From Acidimicrobiales bacterium (GTDB lineage: Bacteria > Actinomycetota > Acidimicrobiia > Acidimicrobiales > VFJN01), in the NCBI GenBank assembly GCA_035316325.1, contig DATHJB010000182.1, forward strand, positions 1 through 47,974: DNA of 47,974 nt, given 5' to 3'. Position numbers and translations under genes: made by a program. Positions 25,966-34,349 of the stretch are shown one piece after another. Positions within the stretch are counted from its first letter, which is position 1, and each line of letters opens with the position of its first letter. Below the pieces are notes generated by a model, which was not told the DNA's origin, did not search any database, and saw nothing but the letters and a program-made list of their open reading frames with translations.

Positions 25966-26892
25966 ATGACGGGGGTCGGGTACGGGATCCAGCTGCCGAT
26001 CCAGGCTCAGTCGCCGGTGTTCGCCGACGAGTGGGAGGCGTCGGCGGGGGTGCAGGAGCTGGTGGCGATCACCCGGGCGGCCGAGGACGCGGGGCTGTTC
26101 TACGTCGCCGTGTGCGACCACATCGCCATCCCCCGGTCGCGGGCCGAAGCGATGGGGACCACCTGGTACGACACCATCGCCACGCTCTCGTACCTCGCCG
26201 GGGTCACGTCGCGGGTGGGGCTCATGTCGCACGTCGCCGTCGGCGGCTACCGGCATCCGCTGCAGACGGCCAAGCAGTGGGCCACGCTCGACGCGCTGTC
26301 GGGCGGGCGGACGATCCTCGGCGTCGGGGCGGGGCACGTCGAGGGGGAGTTCCAGGCGCTGGGGCTCGACTTCGCGGCGCGGGGTGCCGTGCTTGACGAG
26401 GCGCTCGACGCCCTCCGGGCCGCGTTCTCCGACGAGTTCTCGTCGCACCACGGGAAGGTCTGGTCGTACGACGACATGGGCATCCGGCCCCGGCCGGTGC
26501 AGGCCCGCATCCCCATCTGGGTGGGCGGGTCGACCCCGGCGGCGATCCGTCGGGCTGCTCTCCGGGGCGACGGCTGGCTGCCCCAGGGGCCACCGCCCGA
26601 CGGGATGGCCGGCGGCATCGCCCGGCTGCGGGCACTGCGGGAGTCGGCGGGCGTGGCCGACGAGCCGTTCGTGGTGGGGGCGCTGTCGGGGCCGCTGTAC
26701 GTGGGGTCGCCGTCGTGGGACGTGGGCCGTTCGGTCGTCGGGCCGCCCGAGCGGCTGGCGAAGTACCTGCAAACGCTGGTCGACGTGGGCGTCGAGCAGA
26801 TCCAGGTGCGGTTCAAGAGCCGTGACGCCGCCGAGCAGTGCGACCAGCTCGCGGCGTTCGGCGCCGAGGTCATGCCGCTGGTCGGCTGCTAA
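25966..26892 (+). CDS. LLM-class (luciferase-like) oxidoreductase
   Basis: 308 residues. Visible are VGYGIQLPIQAQSP, LFYVAVCDHIAIPRSRAEAMGT, SYLAGVTSRVGLMSHVAVGGYRHPLQTAKQWATLDALSGGRTILGVGAGHVEGEFQALG and IPIWVGGSTPAAIRRAALRGDGWLPQG. The shared GVGAG and WVGGS motifs indicate the F420/FMN-dependent family. It heads a plus-strand run (luciferase-like, SDR, EthD-like, SDR) interrupted by one palindrome. The substrate is unknown. Confidence 0.88.
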   Translation: MTGVGYGIQLPIQAQSPVFADEWEASAGVQELVAITRAAEDAGLFYVAVCDHIAIPRSRAEAMGTTWYDTIATLSYLAGVTSRVGLMSHVAVGGYRHPLQTAKQWATLDALSGGRTILGVGAGHVEGEFQALGLDFAARGAVLDEALDALRAAFSDEFSSHHGKVWSYDDMGIRPRPVQARIPIWVGGSTPAAIRRAALRGDGWLPQGPPPDGMAGGIARLRALRESAGVADEPFVVGALSGPLYVGSPSWDVGRSVVGPPERLAKYLQTLVDVGVEQIQVRFKSRDAAEQCDQLAAFGAEVMPLVGC

Positions 26893-26897
26893 CCCAC

Positions 26898-26948
26898 CGA
26901 AATGTGCACCGAGGTGCACGGAATCCGTGCGCTGCGGTGCACATTTCG
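26898..26948. repeat. 51-bp palindromic element, CGAAATGTGCAC family
   Basis: The same length and ends as 4689-4739, with about 6 differences over 51. The arms match each other except for three positions in the middle. It starts 6 bases after the luciferase-like gene stop and precedes the SDR ribosome-binding site. Confidence 0.88.
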
Positions 26949-26965
26949 CCAAGAGGGAGGACGAG

Positions 26966-27748
26966 ATGACGTTGTTGGAGGGGAAGGTGGCCCTGGTGGC
27001 GGGGGTCGGGCCGGGGATGGGGCGGGAGATCGCCCTGCTGTTCGCCCGGAACGGCGCCAGCCTGGTGCTGGGCGCCCGGCGGACCGAGAAGGTCGACGAG
27101 GTGGCGGCCGAGGTGGCCGACCTGGGGGCCAAGGCCGAGGTGGTCCGGCTCGACATCACCGACCAGGCGTCGTGCCAGGACGCGGTGTCCCGGGCCACCG
27201 ACACGTTCGGCGGGCTCGACGTGCTGGTGAACAACGCGTTCCACCAGGGCGACTTCACCACGTTCGAGGAGAGTGACCCCGACAGCTGGCGCCACGTCAT
27301 GGACGTCAACCTGTGGGGGACCCTGCAGATGACCCGGACGGCCGTGCCCGCCCTGAAGGCGCAGGGCGGCGGGCACATCGTGATGATCAACAGCATGTCG
27401 GCGTGGCGCCACGAGGTGCGCTTCGGGGCCTACACGATCTCGAAGGCGGCGCTCGAGTCCGCCACCCGGATGCTCGCCCTCGAGCTGGGAGAGCACGGCA
27501 TCCGGGCCAACAGCGTGCACCCGGGCTACATCTACGGGGACTCGGTGAAGCTGTACTTCGACATCCTGGCCGATCAGCGGGGCGTGACGTCCCAGGAGGT
27601 GTACGACGAGGTGGCCGCCGAGACCTGCCTCAAGTACCTGCCCACCCCCGCCGAGATCGCCGGGTCGGTGCTGTTCTTCGCCTCCGAGCTGTCGGCGCCC
27701 GTGTCCGGCCAGAGCCTGGGCGTCAACGCCGGGCACTGGATGCACTGA
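26966..27748 (+). CDS. short-chain dehydrogenase/reductase
   Basis: 260 residues. VALVAGVGPGMGREIA is the NAD(P)-binding GxxxGxG, DVLVNNAF is the adenine-side NNA motif, and the catalytic triad is Ser in MINSMSAW with Tyr-x-x-x-Lys in AYTISKAAL. Start ATG 26966 has a strong GAGGGAGG leader. It probably oxidises a 3-hydroxyacyl-CoA or a cyclic alcohol in the adjacent acyl-CoA pathway. The next gene begins 9 bases after the stop. Confidence 0.9.
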   Translation: MTLLEGKVALVAGVGPGMGREIALLFARNGASLVLGARRTEKVDEVAAEVADLGAKAEVVRLDITDQASCQDAVSRATDTFGGLDVLVNNAFHQGDFTTFEESDPDSWRHVMDVNLWGTLQMTRTAVPALKAQGGGHIVMINSMSAWRHEVRFGAYTISKAALESATRMLALELGEHGIRANSVHPGYIYGDSVKLYFDILADQRGVTSQEVYDEVAAETCLKYLPTPAEIAGSVLFFASELSAPVSGQSLGVNAGHWMH

Positions 27749-27757
27749 GGTGGTGTC

Positions 27758-28117
27758 GTGATCCGCCTCACTGCGTTGCTGCGGCGCAACCCCGCCCTGT
27801 CGGCCGAGGAGTTCCAGGCCCACTGGCGTGACGTCCACGGGCCGCTGATCCTGTCGGTGCCCGGGATCGACCGGTGGGTGGTGCGCTACGAGCAGCACAC
27901 CCGGGCGTCGCTGCCGGCGGGGTCGTGGACGGGGACCGAGGACGTCGACGGCATCACGCTCCAGTGGTTCCGCTCCTACGACGACTTCCTGGCGATGATC
28001 TCCGACCCGGTGTACCAATCGACGGTCGGGCCGGACGAGAAGCACCTGGTCGACCTCGACCGTTCCGTGTTCCTGCTCACCGAGGAGCCGAGGGTGGTGA
28101 TCGACGGTGCCGTCTGA
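27758..28117 (+). CDS. EthD-like dimeric alpha-beta barrel protein
   Basis: 119 residues matching the EthD ferredoxin-like fold: IRLTALLRRNPALSAEEFQAHWRDVHGPLI and VPGIDRWVVRYEQH, with WFRSYDDFLAMISDPVYQSTVGPDEKHLVDLDRSVFLLTEE towards the C-terminus. EthD-type proteins accompany oxidative or dehydratase steps in degradation clusters, but the activity is usually unknown. The GTG start lies 9 bases after the SDR stop. It overlaps the next gene by 11 bases. Confidence 0.8.
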   Translation: MIRLTALLRRNPALSAEEFQAHWRDVHGPLILSVPGIDRWVVRYEQHTRASLPAGSWTGTEDVDGITLQWFRSYDDFLAMISDPVYQSTVGPDEKHLVDLDRSVFLLTEEPRVVIDGAV

Positions 28118-28838
28118 TCCGGCCCCCCGGGTCGCCCTGGTCGTCGGCGGCGGCTCCGGCATCGGCAAGGCGACGGCCCGCCTCCTGTCCGAGGCCGGCG
28201 ATCGTGTGGTCGTGGCCGACCTCGACATCTCGAACGCGGAGGCCGACCTCGCGGTCAAGACCGACGTGACCGATACGGCCGCCGTCGACGCCATGCTCGC
28301 GGCGGTGGTCGACGCCTTCGGGCGCCTCGACGTCGCCGTGAACTCCGCCGGCGTGTCGGGCACCTACGGCAACACCGTCGACCAGGAGGTCGACGAGTGG
28401 CGCCGGGTGATCGACGTGAACCTCACGTCGGTGTTCCTGTGCGTGCGGGCCGAGCTGCGCCAGATGCAGGCCCAGGACCCGGCGGGCGGCGTGATCGTCA
28501 ACGTCGCCTCAGCGGCGGGGGAGATGGGCGTGCCCGGCCTGGCGCACTACGCGGCGTCGAAGCACGGGGTGATCGGCCTCACGAAGACGGCCGCGCTCGA
28601 GGTCGCCCGCAGCGGCATCCGGGTGAACGCCGTGCTCCCCGGCACCGTCCGCACCCCGATGCTCCAGCGCTTCGCCGGCGGTGACGACGCCGTCACCGCG
28701 ATGGGCAAGACCATGCCCATCGGCCGCGCCGCCGAGCCCGACGAGATCGCCCAAGCCATCACCTGGCTCACGACCCCCGCCGCTGCCTACATCACCGGCA
28801 CCGCGCTCCCCGTCGACGGCGGCGCCCTCGCCACCTGA
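28107..28838 (+). CDS. short-chain dehydrogenase/reductase
   Basis: 243 residues with VALVVGGGSGIGKATA (cofactor loop), DLDISNAEADLAVKTDVTD, LDVAVNSAGVSG, catalytic Ser in VNVASAAGEMG and YAASK (HYAASKHGVIGLTK), ending in the usual ITGTALPVDGGALA. The Asp after the second strand (VVVADLD) indicates NAD preference. The GTG start overlaps the EthD-like gene. It is convergent with the ABC permease, with a palindrome between them. Confidence 0.9.
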   Translation: MPSDPAPRVALVVGGGSGIGKATARLLSEAGDRVVVADLDISNAEADLAVKTDVTDTAAVDAMLAAVVDAFGRLDVAVNSAGVSGTYGNTVDQEVDEWRRVIDVNLTSVFLCVRAELRQMQAQDPAGGVIVNVASAAGEMGVPGLAHYAASKHGVIGLTKTAALEVARSGIRVNAVLPGTVRTPMLQRFAGGDDAVTAMGKTMPIGRAAEPDEIAQAITWLTTPAAAYITGTALPVDGGALAT

Positions 28839-28843
28839 CCGTA

Positions 28844-28890
28844 AAACTGCGTGTGTGGTGGCCGGGGAGCAGCCACCACACACGCAGTTT
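28844..28890. repeat. 47-bp palindromic element, AAACTGCGTGTGTGG type
   Basis: Perfect 19-bp arms AAACTGCGTGTGTGGTGGC and its complement around a 9-base loop. It sits 5 bases after the SDR stop, in the convergent gap with the ABC permease. It is followed at 28892-28911 by a G-rich run of four G blocks separated by TT. Confidence 0.88.
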
Positions 28891-28911
28891 CGGTTGGGGT
28901 TGGGGTTGGGG

Positions 28912-31446
28912 TCAGGTGGAGGCGATGGCTTCCAGGATGGGGGTGCGGGCCGCACGGCGGGCGGGGCGGCGGGCGGCGAGGACGCCGGCGAGGGCGCCCA
29001 TGACCGCGATCACCAGCAGGCGGAGGATCGGCAGGGTGAAGCCACCCGAGCCGTCGGTCCACAGCGTGGCGAACAGCGCCCAACCCAGGTACGACCCGAG
29101 CACCAGCCCGACGACCGTGCCGAACAGCGCCACGATCACCGACTCCAGCCGCAGCACCGACCGCACCTGACGGCGGGTCTGGCCCACCGCCCGCAGCAGC
29201 CCGAGCTCCCGGCGCCGCTCGTGCACCGCCAGCGACAGCGTGTTGCCGATGCCCAGCAGGGCGATCACCACGGCCAGCGCCAGCAGCACGTACACCACGC
29301 CGAGCAGCAGGTCGAGCCCCTGGCCGGCGGTGGCCGCCAGCTCCGAGCCGTCCTGCACGTCGCCGCCGTGGCTGTCGGCCACCGGGGTGATGGCGGCCTT
29401 GGCGTCGTCGATCGACACCCCGGACGCCACGTCGACCAGCACCGTCGTGTCCGCAGGCTGGACGTTGTGGGCGTCCCACAGGGCGTCGTCGACGACCAGG
29501 CCGCCGAGCAGCGAGTTGTCCGGGTAGATCGCCCGCACCTCGACCGACTCCCGGGCGCCGTCCACGAAGGCGAGCTCGACGGAGGAGCCGAGCGACCAGC
29601 CCTCGTCGTCGGCCCGGGTCTCCGAGATGGCGATCCCGTCGTCGCCTACCGAGTCGAACGACCCGGCCAGCGGCTCGATGCCACCCACGTCGGTCAGGTC
29701 ACCCGGCGACGTGGCCGTCACCTGGGCGTTGGACCCGTCGACGTCGGCGGCCCCGCCACCCAGGCCGACCACACCGGCGACCTCGTCCATCGACGACAGC
29801 TCCGAGGCCAGCTCGGGGCTCAGCCGGCCACCGCCGAACGACGGGGTGGACACGGCCAGGTCGGCGGCGAAGTCGTCGGCCACCTGCTCGGCCAGGGCCT
29901 GCTTGGTCGAGGCGGCGAACACCGTGAACAGGGCCACCACGGCGACGCCGACCACCAGAGCGGTGGCGGTGGCCGCCGAGCGACGGGGGTTCCGTCGGGC
30001 GTTCTGCTCGGCCAGCATCCCGTTGACGCCCCGCAGGCGGCGCAGCCCGCCACCCAGCACACCGGCGACCGGCGACAGGCCGGCCGGTGCCAGCAGCAGG
30101 GTCGCCACGACCATGCCGACCGCACCCACGCCGGTGAGCACCACGGCATCGGCCGAGGCGCCGACCAGCGTCAGGGCGACACCGCCGACACCGACCACCG
30201 AGCCCAGCACCAGCCGCACCCGGCCGAGCGCCGAGGGCTCGACTGCCGCGTCGCGCATGGCCTCGACCGGCGCCAGAGAGGCGGCACGTCGGGCCGCGGA
30301 CCGGGCCGCGATGTACGTGACGGTCACGCCCACCACGAAGGCGGCGGTCATCGACAGGGGCTTGATCTCCAGCCCACCGGCGGGCAGGGCGAAGCCGAAG
30401 GCGTCGAACACGCCCTTCAGCGTCGCGGCCACGCCCACGCCGGCGACCACGCCCGCAACCGAGGCGACCAGCCCGATCCCCAGCGCCTCGATCGCCACGG
30501 TCCGGCGCAGTTGCCGGCGGGAGGCGCCGACGGCCCGCACGAGCGCCAGCTCGCGGGTCCGCTGCGCCACCGTGATCGAGAAGGTGTTGGCGATGCTCAG
30601 GGTGGCGACGACCAGGGCGATCCCGGCGAACACCACCAGGAAGGTCCGCAGCATGTCGAGGAACTCGGCCGAGATGGCGTCGGTGCGCTCGCCGGCCAGG
30701 TCCGCCCCGGTGATGGCCTCCACGCCGTCGGGCAGCGCCCGATCGACCCGCGACCGCAGCTCGGCGCTCGACACGCCGTCGTCGGCCTGCAGCAGGATGG
30801 TCGACACCTCGTCGGGCCGCTTCGTGACGTGCTCCTGTGCGCCCTCCAACGTGAAGGCGGTCCAGGTGGTCTGACCCAGGCCGTCGGTGCCGCCGAAGGT
30901 CGAGATGCCGACCACGGTGACCTCCACCGGCTCGGGGGTCTGGACGACCGCGGTGTCACCCACCGACACGTCGGCCAGCTCGGCGGCACCCCGGTTGACG
31001 ACGACCTCGTCGGACGTCTCGGGAGCGCGGCCCTCGGCCAGCTCGTAGGGGTTCAACCCCGGTGTGTCGATCCAGCTGCCGGCGAGGCGGGGCGGGCCGT
31101 TGCCGCCGACGGGCTCGCCGTCCTTGTCGGCCAGGGCGCCGTAACCGACGACCTGCCCTTCGGCGACGTCGACACCGTCGACCGACGCCAGCGACGAGAC
31201 CAGCGACTGGTCGAGCGGGGCCCGCCCGCCGTCGATGTCGTCCTCGTTGGAGATGGACGAGTCGCTGCGCACGACCACGTCGGTGCCGGCCGACACCTCG
31301 GCGAACAGCCGGTCGAAGTTGGCGCTCAGCGTGTCGCCGAGCACGAGGGTGCCGCTCAGGAAGGCGACACCGAGGAACACGGCGAGCGTGGTGCCCATGA
31401 GGCGTCGGCGCCGTGCCCACAGTGAGATGAGGCTGATGCGGATCAT
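28912..31446 (-). CDS. ABC transporter permease (FtsX/MacB-like, duplicated)
   Basis: 844 residues. It starts IRISLISLWARRRRLMGTTLAVFLGVAFLSGTLVLGD and has two FtsX-type core repeats. The first has transmembrane segments after LDMLRTFLVVFAGIALVVATLSIANTFSI and RTRELALVRAVGASRRQLRR. The second begins LGVVYVLLALAVVIALLGIGNTLSL, with RRRELGLLRAVGQTRRQVRS. Large extracytoplasmic domains follow the first helix of each half. This is the architecture of lipoprotein/lipid or antimicrobial-peptide exporters. The ATG overlaps the TGA of the ATPase gene, so they form one unit. Confidence 0.9.
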   Translation of the reverse strand: MIRISLISLWARRRRLMGTTLAVFLGVAFLSGTLVLGDTLSANFDRLFAEVSAGTDVVVRSDSSISNEDDIDGGRAPLDQSLVSSLASVDGVDVAEGQVVGYGALADKDGEPVGGNGPPRLAGSWIDTPGLNPYELAEGRAPETSDEVVVNRGAAELADVSVGDTAVVQTPEPVEVTVVGISTFGGTDGLGQTTWTAFTLEGAQEHVTKRPDEVSTILLQADDGVSSAELRSRVDRALPDGVEAITGADLAGERTDAISAEFLDMLRTFLVVFAGIALVVATLSIANTFSITVAQRTRELALVRAVGASRRQLRRTVAIEALGIGLVASVAGVVAGVGVAATLKGVFDAFGFALPAGGLEIKPLSMTAAFVVGVTVTYIAARSAARRAASLAPVEAMRDAAVEPSALGRVRLVLGSVVGVGGVALTLVGASADAVVLTGVGAVGMVVATLLLAPAGLSPVAGVLGGGLRRLRGVNGMLAEQNARRNPRRSAATATALVVGVAVVALFTVFAASTKQALAEQVADDFAADLAVSTPSFGGGRLSPELASELSSMDEVAGVVGLGGGAADVDGSNAQVTATSPGDLTDVGGIEPLAGSFDSVGDDGIAISETRADDEGWSLGSSVELAFVDGARESVEVRAIYPDNSLLGGLVVDDALWDAHNVQPADTTVLVDVASGVSIDDAKAAITPVADSHGGDVQDGSELAATAGQGLDLLLGVVYVLLALAVVIALLGIGNTLSLAVHERRRELGLLRAVGQTRRQVRSVLRLESVIVALFGTVVGLVLGSYLGWALFATLWTDGSGGFTLPILRLLVIAVMGALAGVLAARRPARRAARTPILEAIAST

Positions 31447-32279
31447 GACCGGATCTCCTTCGTGGGGCCCGACGTCTCGCCGAAGGCCTTCATGCGGTCG
31501 AGGACGCGCTGGGCGGTGGGCGACTCCATCGAGTCGACCGGACGCCCGTCGGCGAGGAACACCACGGAGTCGGCGTAGGCGGCCGCCACCGGGTCGTGGG
31601 TGACCATCACCACGGTCTGGCCGAACGTGTCGACCGCGTGGCGGAGGAACCCGAGGATCTCGGCGCCCGAGTGGGAGTCGAGGTTGCCGGTGGGCTCGTC
31701 GGCGAACACCAGCTCGGGCCGGGTGACCAGCGCCCGGGCGACGGCGACGCGCTGCTGCTGGCCGCCGGAGAGCTCGCTGGGGTGGTGCGTGAGCCGGTCG
31801 GCCAGGCCGACGGTGGTGACCACCTGCTCGAACCACGCCGGGTCCGGCGAGCGGCCGCCCAGGGTGAGGGGCAGCAGGATGTTGTCGCGGGCCGTCAGCG
31901 TCGGGACCAGGTTGTACGCCTGGAACACGAAGCCGACCCGCTCCCGCCGCAGCAGGGTGAGGTCGTTGTCGGACAGCTCGGCCAGGTCGTCGTCGCCGAT
32001 GTGGACGCTGCCGTCGGTGAGCGTGTCGAGCCCGGCCATGCACTGCAGCAGCGTCGACTTGCCGGAGCCGGAGGGCCCCATGACGGCGGTGAGCCGCCCG
32101 GTCGGGATGCTGAGCGTGGCCTCGTCGAGCGCTCGGACGGCGGCCGGGCCGGTGCCGTACACCTTGGTGGCCCGTTCGGCGCGGGCCGCCGCGGGAGCGG
32201 CGTCGAGGTCGTCACGACCGGCGCCGACGGGCGGTCCGGGTGCAGGTGCAGGGATGGTGCGGGAGGAGTTTCGTGCCAT
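31443..32279 (-). CDS. ABC transporter ATP-binding protein (MacB/LolD type)
   Basis: About 278 residues. Walker A is GPSGSGKSTLLQ, the Q-loop lies in FVFQAYNLVPTLTARDNI, the signature is LSGGQQQRVAVARAL, Walker B is LVFADEPTGNLD and the switch His is in VMVTHD. A Pro/Ala-rich N-terminal tail of ~35 residues precedes the domain. The ATG at 32279 is chosen; GTG 32285 is possible. It is paired with the permease gene and divergent from a two-component system, which suggests that the exporter is induced in response to a membrane-active compound (inference). Confidence 0.92.
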   Translation of the reverse strand: MARNSSRTIPAPAPGPPVGAGRDDLDAAPAAARAERATKVYGTGPAAVRALDEATLSIPTGRLTAVMGPSGSGKSTLLQCMAGLDTLTDGSVHIGDDDLAELSDNDLTLLRRERVGFVFQAYNLVPTLTARDNILLPLTLGGRSPDPAWFEQVVTTVGLADRLTHHPSELSGGQQQRVAVARALVTRPELVFADEPTGNLDSHSGAEILGFLRHAVDTFGQTVVMVTHDPVAAAYADSVVFLADGRPVDSMESPTAQRVLDRMKAFGETSGPTKEIRS

Positions 32280-32302
32280 GCCCACAGCGTGCGGATCGCG
32301 GG

Positions 32303-32325
32303 CCGCCGGGTCGTCCGACCGGCGG
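32303..32325. promoter_or_regulatory. imperfect palindrome in the ABC/two-component divergent promoter
   Basis: CCGCCGGGTCG then TC then CGACCGGCGG: about 10-bp inverted arms with one bulged base, in the 150-base gap between the ATPase and sensor-kinase genes. It could be the site of the NarL-type regulator, but GC-rich palindromes arise easily here, so this is weak. Confidence 0.3.
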
Positions 32326-32433
32326 CGGGTCCTCGCCTGCGCCGGCCGGGGTACGGCGGGCCGACGACCGGGCCCCGCCTACTCCCGGGGGAGTACGCGC
32401 ATCGTCGCTACCCGGTGGATGCCCGGGGCGCCC

Positions 32434-33624
32434 ATGGTCCGTACGCTCGGAGTCGTGCTCACCTGGGTCCAGGACCGTCGGCACCTCCTCCAGGAGGCGC
32501 TGCTCCTCGCCGTCGTCGGTTTCGTCACCGTCGTCGGCACCTACTTCGCGTCCCAGAACCAGCCGGACCGCAACTACGGCGTCGCCGGAGCGTTGCTGCT
32601 GGGCGCCGGGGTGGTGTCGCTGGCGTTCCGCAACCGCTTCCCGGCCGCGACGCTCGCCGCGGCGGTGACGTTCACCCTCACCTACTGGTCGCTGGGCTAC
32701 GCCCGCGGGCCCGTCTTCCTGCCGATGATCGTCGCCCTGGTCACCGTGGTCTTCAAGGGGCGCCGCGTCGCCGCGATCACGGCGCTGGTGGTCGGCTTCG
32801 TTGGGTTCCCCTGGTTGCCCTACCTGCTCGACGACGGCGACCGGCCCGCCGTCGTCCACATGGTGGCGCTGGCGGCATGGCTGGTGGCGCTGATCTCCAT
32901 CACCGAGACGGTGCGCTACCGGCGCGACCGGGCCGAGGCGGCGGCGCTGTCGCAGACCGAGGCGCTGCGGCGCCGCGAGACCGAGGAGCGCCTGCGCATC
33001 GCCCGCGAGCTCCACGACGTCGTCGCCCACAACATGTCGCTCATCAGCCTCCAGGCGGGCGTGGCGCTGCACCTGATGGACCAGCAGCCGGAGCAGGCCC
33101 GCACGTCGCTGACCACCATCAAGCAGGCCAGCAAGGACGCCCTGGTGGAGCTGCGGTCGATCCTGGGCGTGCTGCGCCAGATCGACGAGGCGGGCGACGA
33201 CGGGACCGGCGCCGCGCCCCGTGCACCCACCCCCAGCCTGGAGGGTCTGGGCGACCTGGTGGACAAGGCCCGGGCCGCCGGCGTCGACGTGCAGGTGGAT
33301 CGGGACGGCGTCGGCGACGACGTGCCCCGTCCCGTCGGCCTGGCCGCCTACCGCATCGTCCAGGAGTCGCTGACCAACGTGGCCAAGCACTCGTCCGACC
33401 CGCGCGCCGTGGTGCGGCTCCACCTCGACGACGGCGGCCTGGTGGTCGAGGTCCTCGACGAGGGACTCGCCAAGCCGACCCCCCACAACGGCACCGTCGG
33501 CGGCCACGGCATCGTCGGCATGCGCGAGCGGGTGGCGCAGCTCGGCGGCAGCCTCGACGTGGGTCCGCGCGCCGGCCGGGGCTTCGCCGTGCGAGCCTGG
33601 CTGCCGCTCGAGGAGGACACATGA
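32434..33624 (+). CDS. NarL-type sensor histidine kinase
   Basis: 396 residues. The N-terminal half is membrane-embedded, with several hydrophobic segments from ~residue 20 to 157 (for example ALLLAVVGFVTVVGTYF and VHMVALAAWLVALISI). The dimerisation/phosphoacceptor box RIARELHDVVAHNMSLI carries the phosphorylated His194. A HATPase_c domain follows (YRIVQESLTNVAKHS N-box, VVEVLDEG, GHGIVGMRERV). No extracellular sensor domain is obvious, so the ligand is probably sensed in the membrane. The start may instead be ATG 32419 or GTG 32455. It is translationally coupled (ATGA) to the response regulator. Confidence 0.9.
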   Translation: MVRTLGVVLTWVQDRRHLLQEALLLAVVGFVTVVGTYFASQNQPDRNYGVAGALLLGAGVVSLAFRNRFPAATLAAAVTFTLTYWSLGYARGPVFLPMIVALVTVVFKGRRVAAITALVVGFVGFPWLPYLLDDGDRPAVVHMVALAAWLVALISITETVRYRRDRAEAAALSQTEALRRRETEERLRIARELHDVVAHNMSLISLQAGVALHLMDQQPEQARTSLTTIKQASKDALVELRSILGVLRQIDEAGDDGTGAAPRAPTPSLEGLGDLVDKARAAGVDVQVDRDGVGDDVPRPVGLAAYRIVQESLTNVAKHSSDPRAVVRLHLDDGGLVVEVLDEGLAKPTPHNGTVGGHGIVGMRERVAQLGGSLDVGPRAGRGFAVRAWLPLEEDT

Positions 33625-34286
33625 TCAAGGTGGTGTTGGTCGACGACCAGGTGCTGGTGCGGGCGGGCCTGCGCGCGCTGCTCGACTCGGAGGACGGGAT
33701 CGAGGTGGTCGCCGAGGCGGGCGACGGCGCCGATGCCGTGCGGGCCGTCGCCGAACACCGCCCCGACGTGGTGCTCATGGACATCCGCATGCCCGGCATG
33801 GACGGCCTCGAGGCCACCAAGGCCATCACCGCCGACGAGCGCTACGACGCCGTCCGCATCGTGATCCTCACGACCTTCGACCTCGACGAGTACGTGTTCG
33901 AGGGCCTGCGCTCGGGAGCCTCCGGCTTCCTGGTGAAGGACACCGAGCCCGCCGACCTGCTGCGGGCCGTCCGGGCCGTGGCCGCCGGTGACGCCCTCCT
34001 GTCGCCCCGGGCCACCCGTCGCCTGGTGGAGGAGTACGCCACCCGGGCCAAGCCGGCCGAGCGGGCGCCGAGCCTCGACCTGCTGACCGACCGCGAGCGC
34101 GAGGTGATGGCCCAGGTCGCCGCCGGCCTCTCCAACGACGAGATCGCCACGGCCCTCTACATCAGCCCCACCACCGCCAAGACCCACGTGAGCCGAGCGA
34201 TGATCAAGCTCGGCGCCCGCGACCGGGCCCAGCTGGTGGTCTACGCCTACGAGACCGGCCTGGTCCGCCCCGGCTGGGCCGACTGA
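33621..34286 (+). CDS. NarL/FixJ-family response regulator
   Basis: 221 residues. The receiver domain has DD at 8-9, phospho-acceptor Asp54 (VVLMDIRMPGMDGLE) and Lys in GFLVKDTEP. The C-terminal LuxR-type HTH reads LTDREREVMAQVAAGLSNDEIATALYISPTTAKTHVSRAMIKLGARDRAQ. It overlaps the kinase gene by four bases. The divergent ABC exporter is its likely target. Confidence 0.94.
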   Translation: MIKVVLVDDQVLVRAGLRALLDSEDGIEVVAEAGDGADAVRAVAEHRPDVVLMDIRMPGMDGLEATKAITADERYDAVRIVILTTFDLDEYVFEGLRSGASGFLVKDTEPADLLRAVRAVAAGDALLSPRATRRLVEEYATRAKPAERAPSLDLLTDREREVMAQVAAGLSNDEIATALYISPTTAKTHVSRAMIKLGARDRAQLVVYAYETGLVRPGWAD

Positions 34287-34305
34287 CGTTCTGAGGTTCC
34301 GAGCG

Positions 34306-34342
34306 CCGTCCTCGTCCCCCGCCCGCCGGGGGACGAGGACGG
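34306..34342. terminator. strong stem-loop between convergent genes
   Basis: Perfect 15-bp arms CCGTCCTCGTCCCCC and GGGGGACGAGGACGG around a 7-base loop. It is centred in the 63-base gap between the response regulator and the convergent 34350-35168 gene. There is no U-tract, so it would act, if at all, as a U-less terminator or RNA-end stabiliser for both strands. It does not belong to the CGAAA-ended repeat families. Confidence 0.6.
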
Positions 34343-34349
34343 GAGGCGA

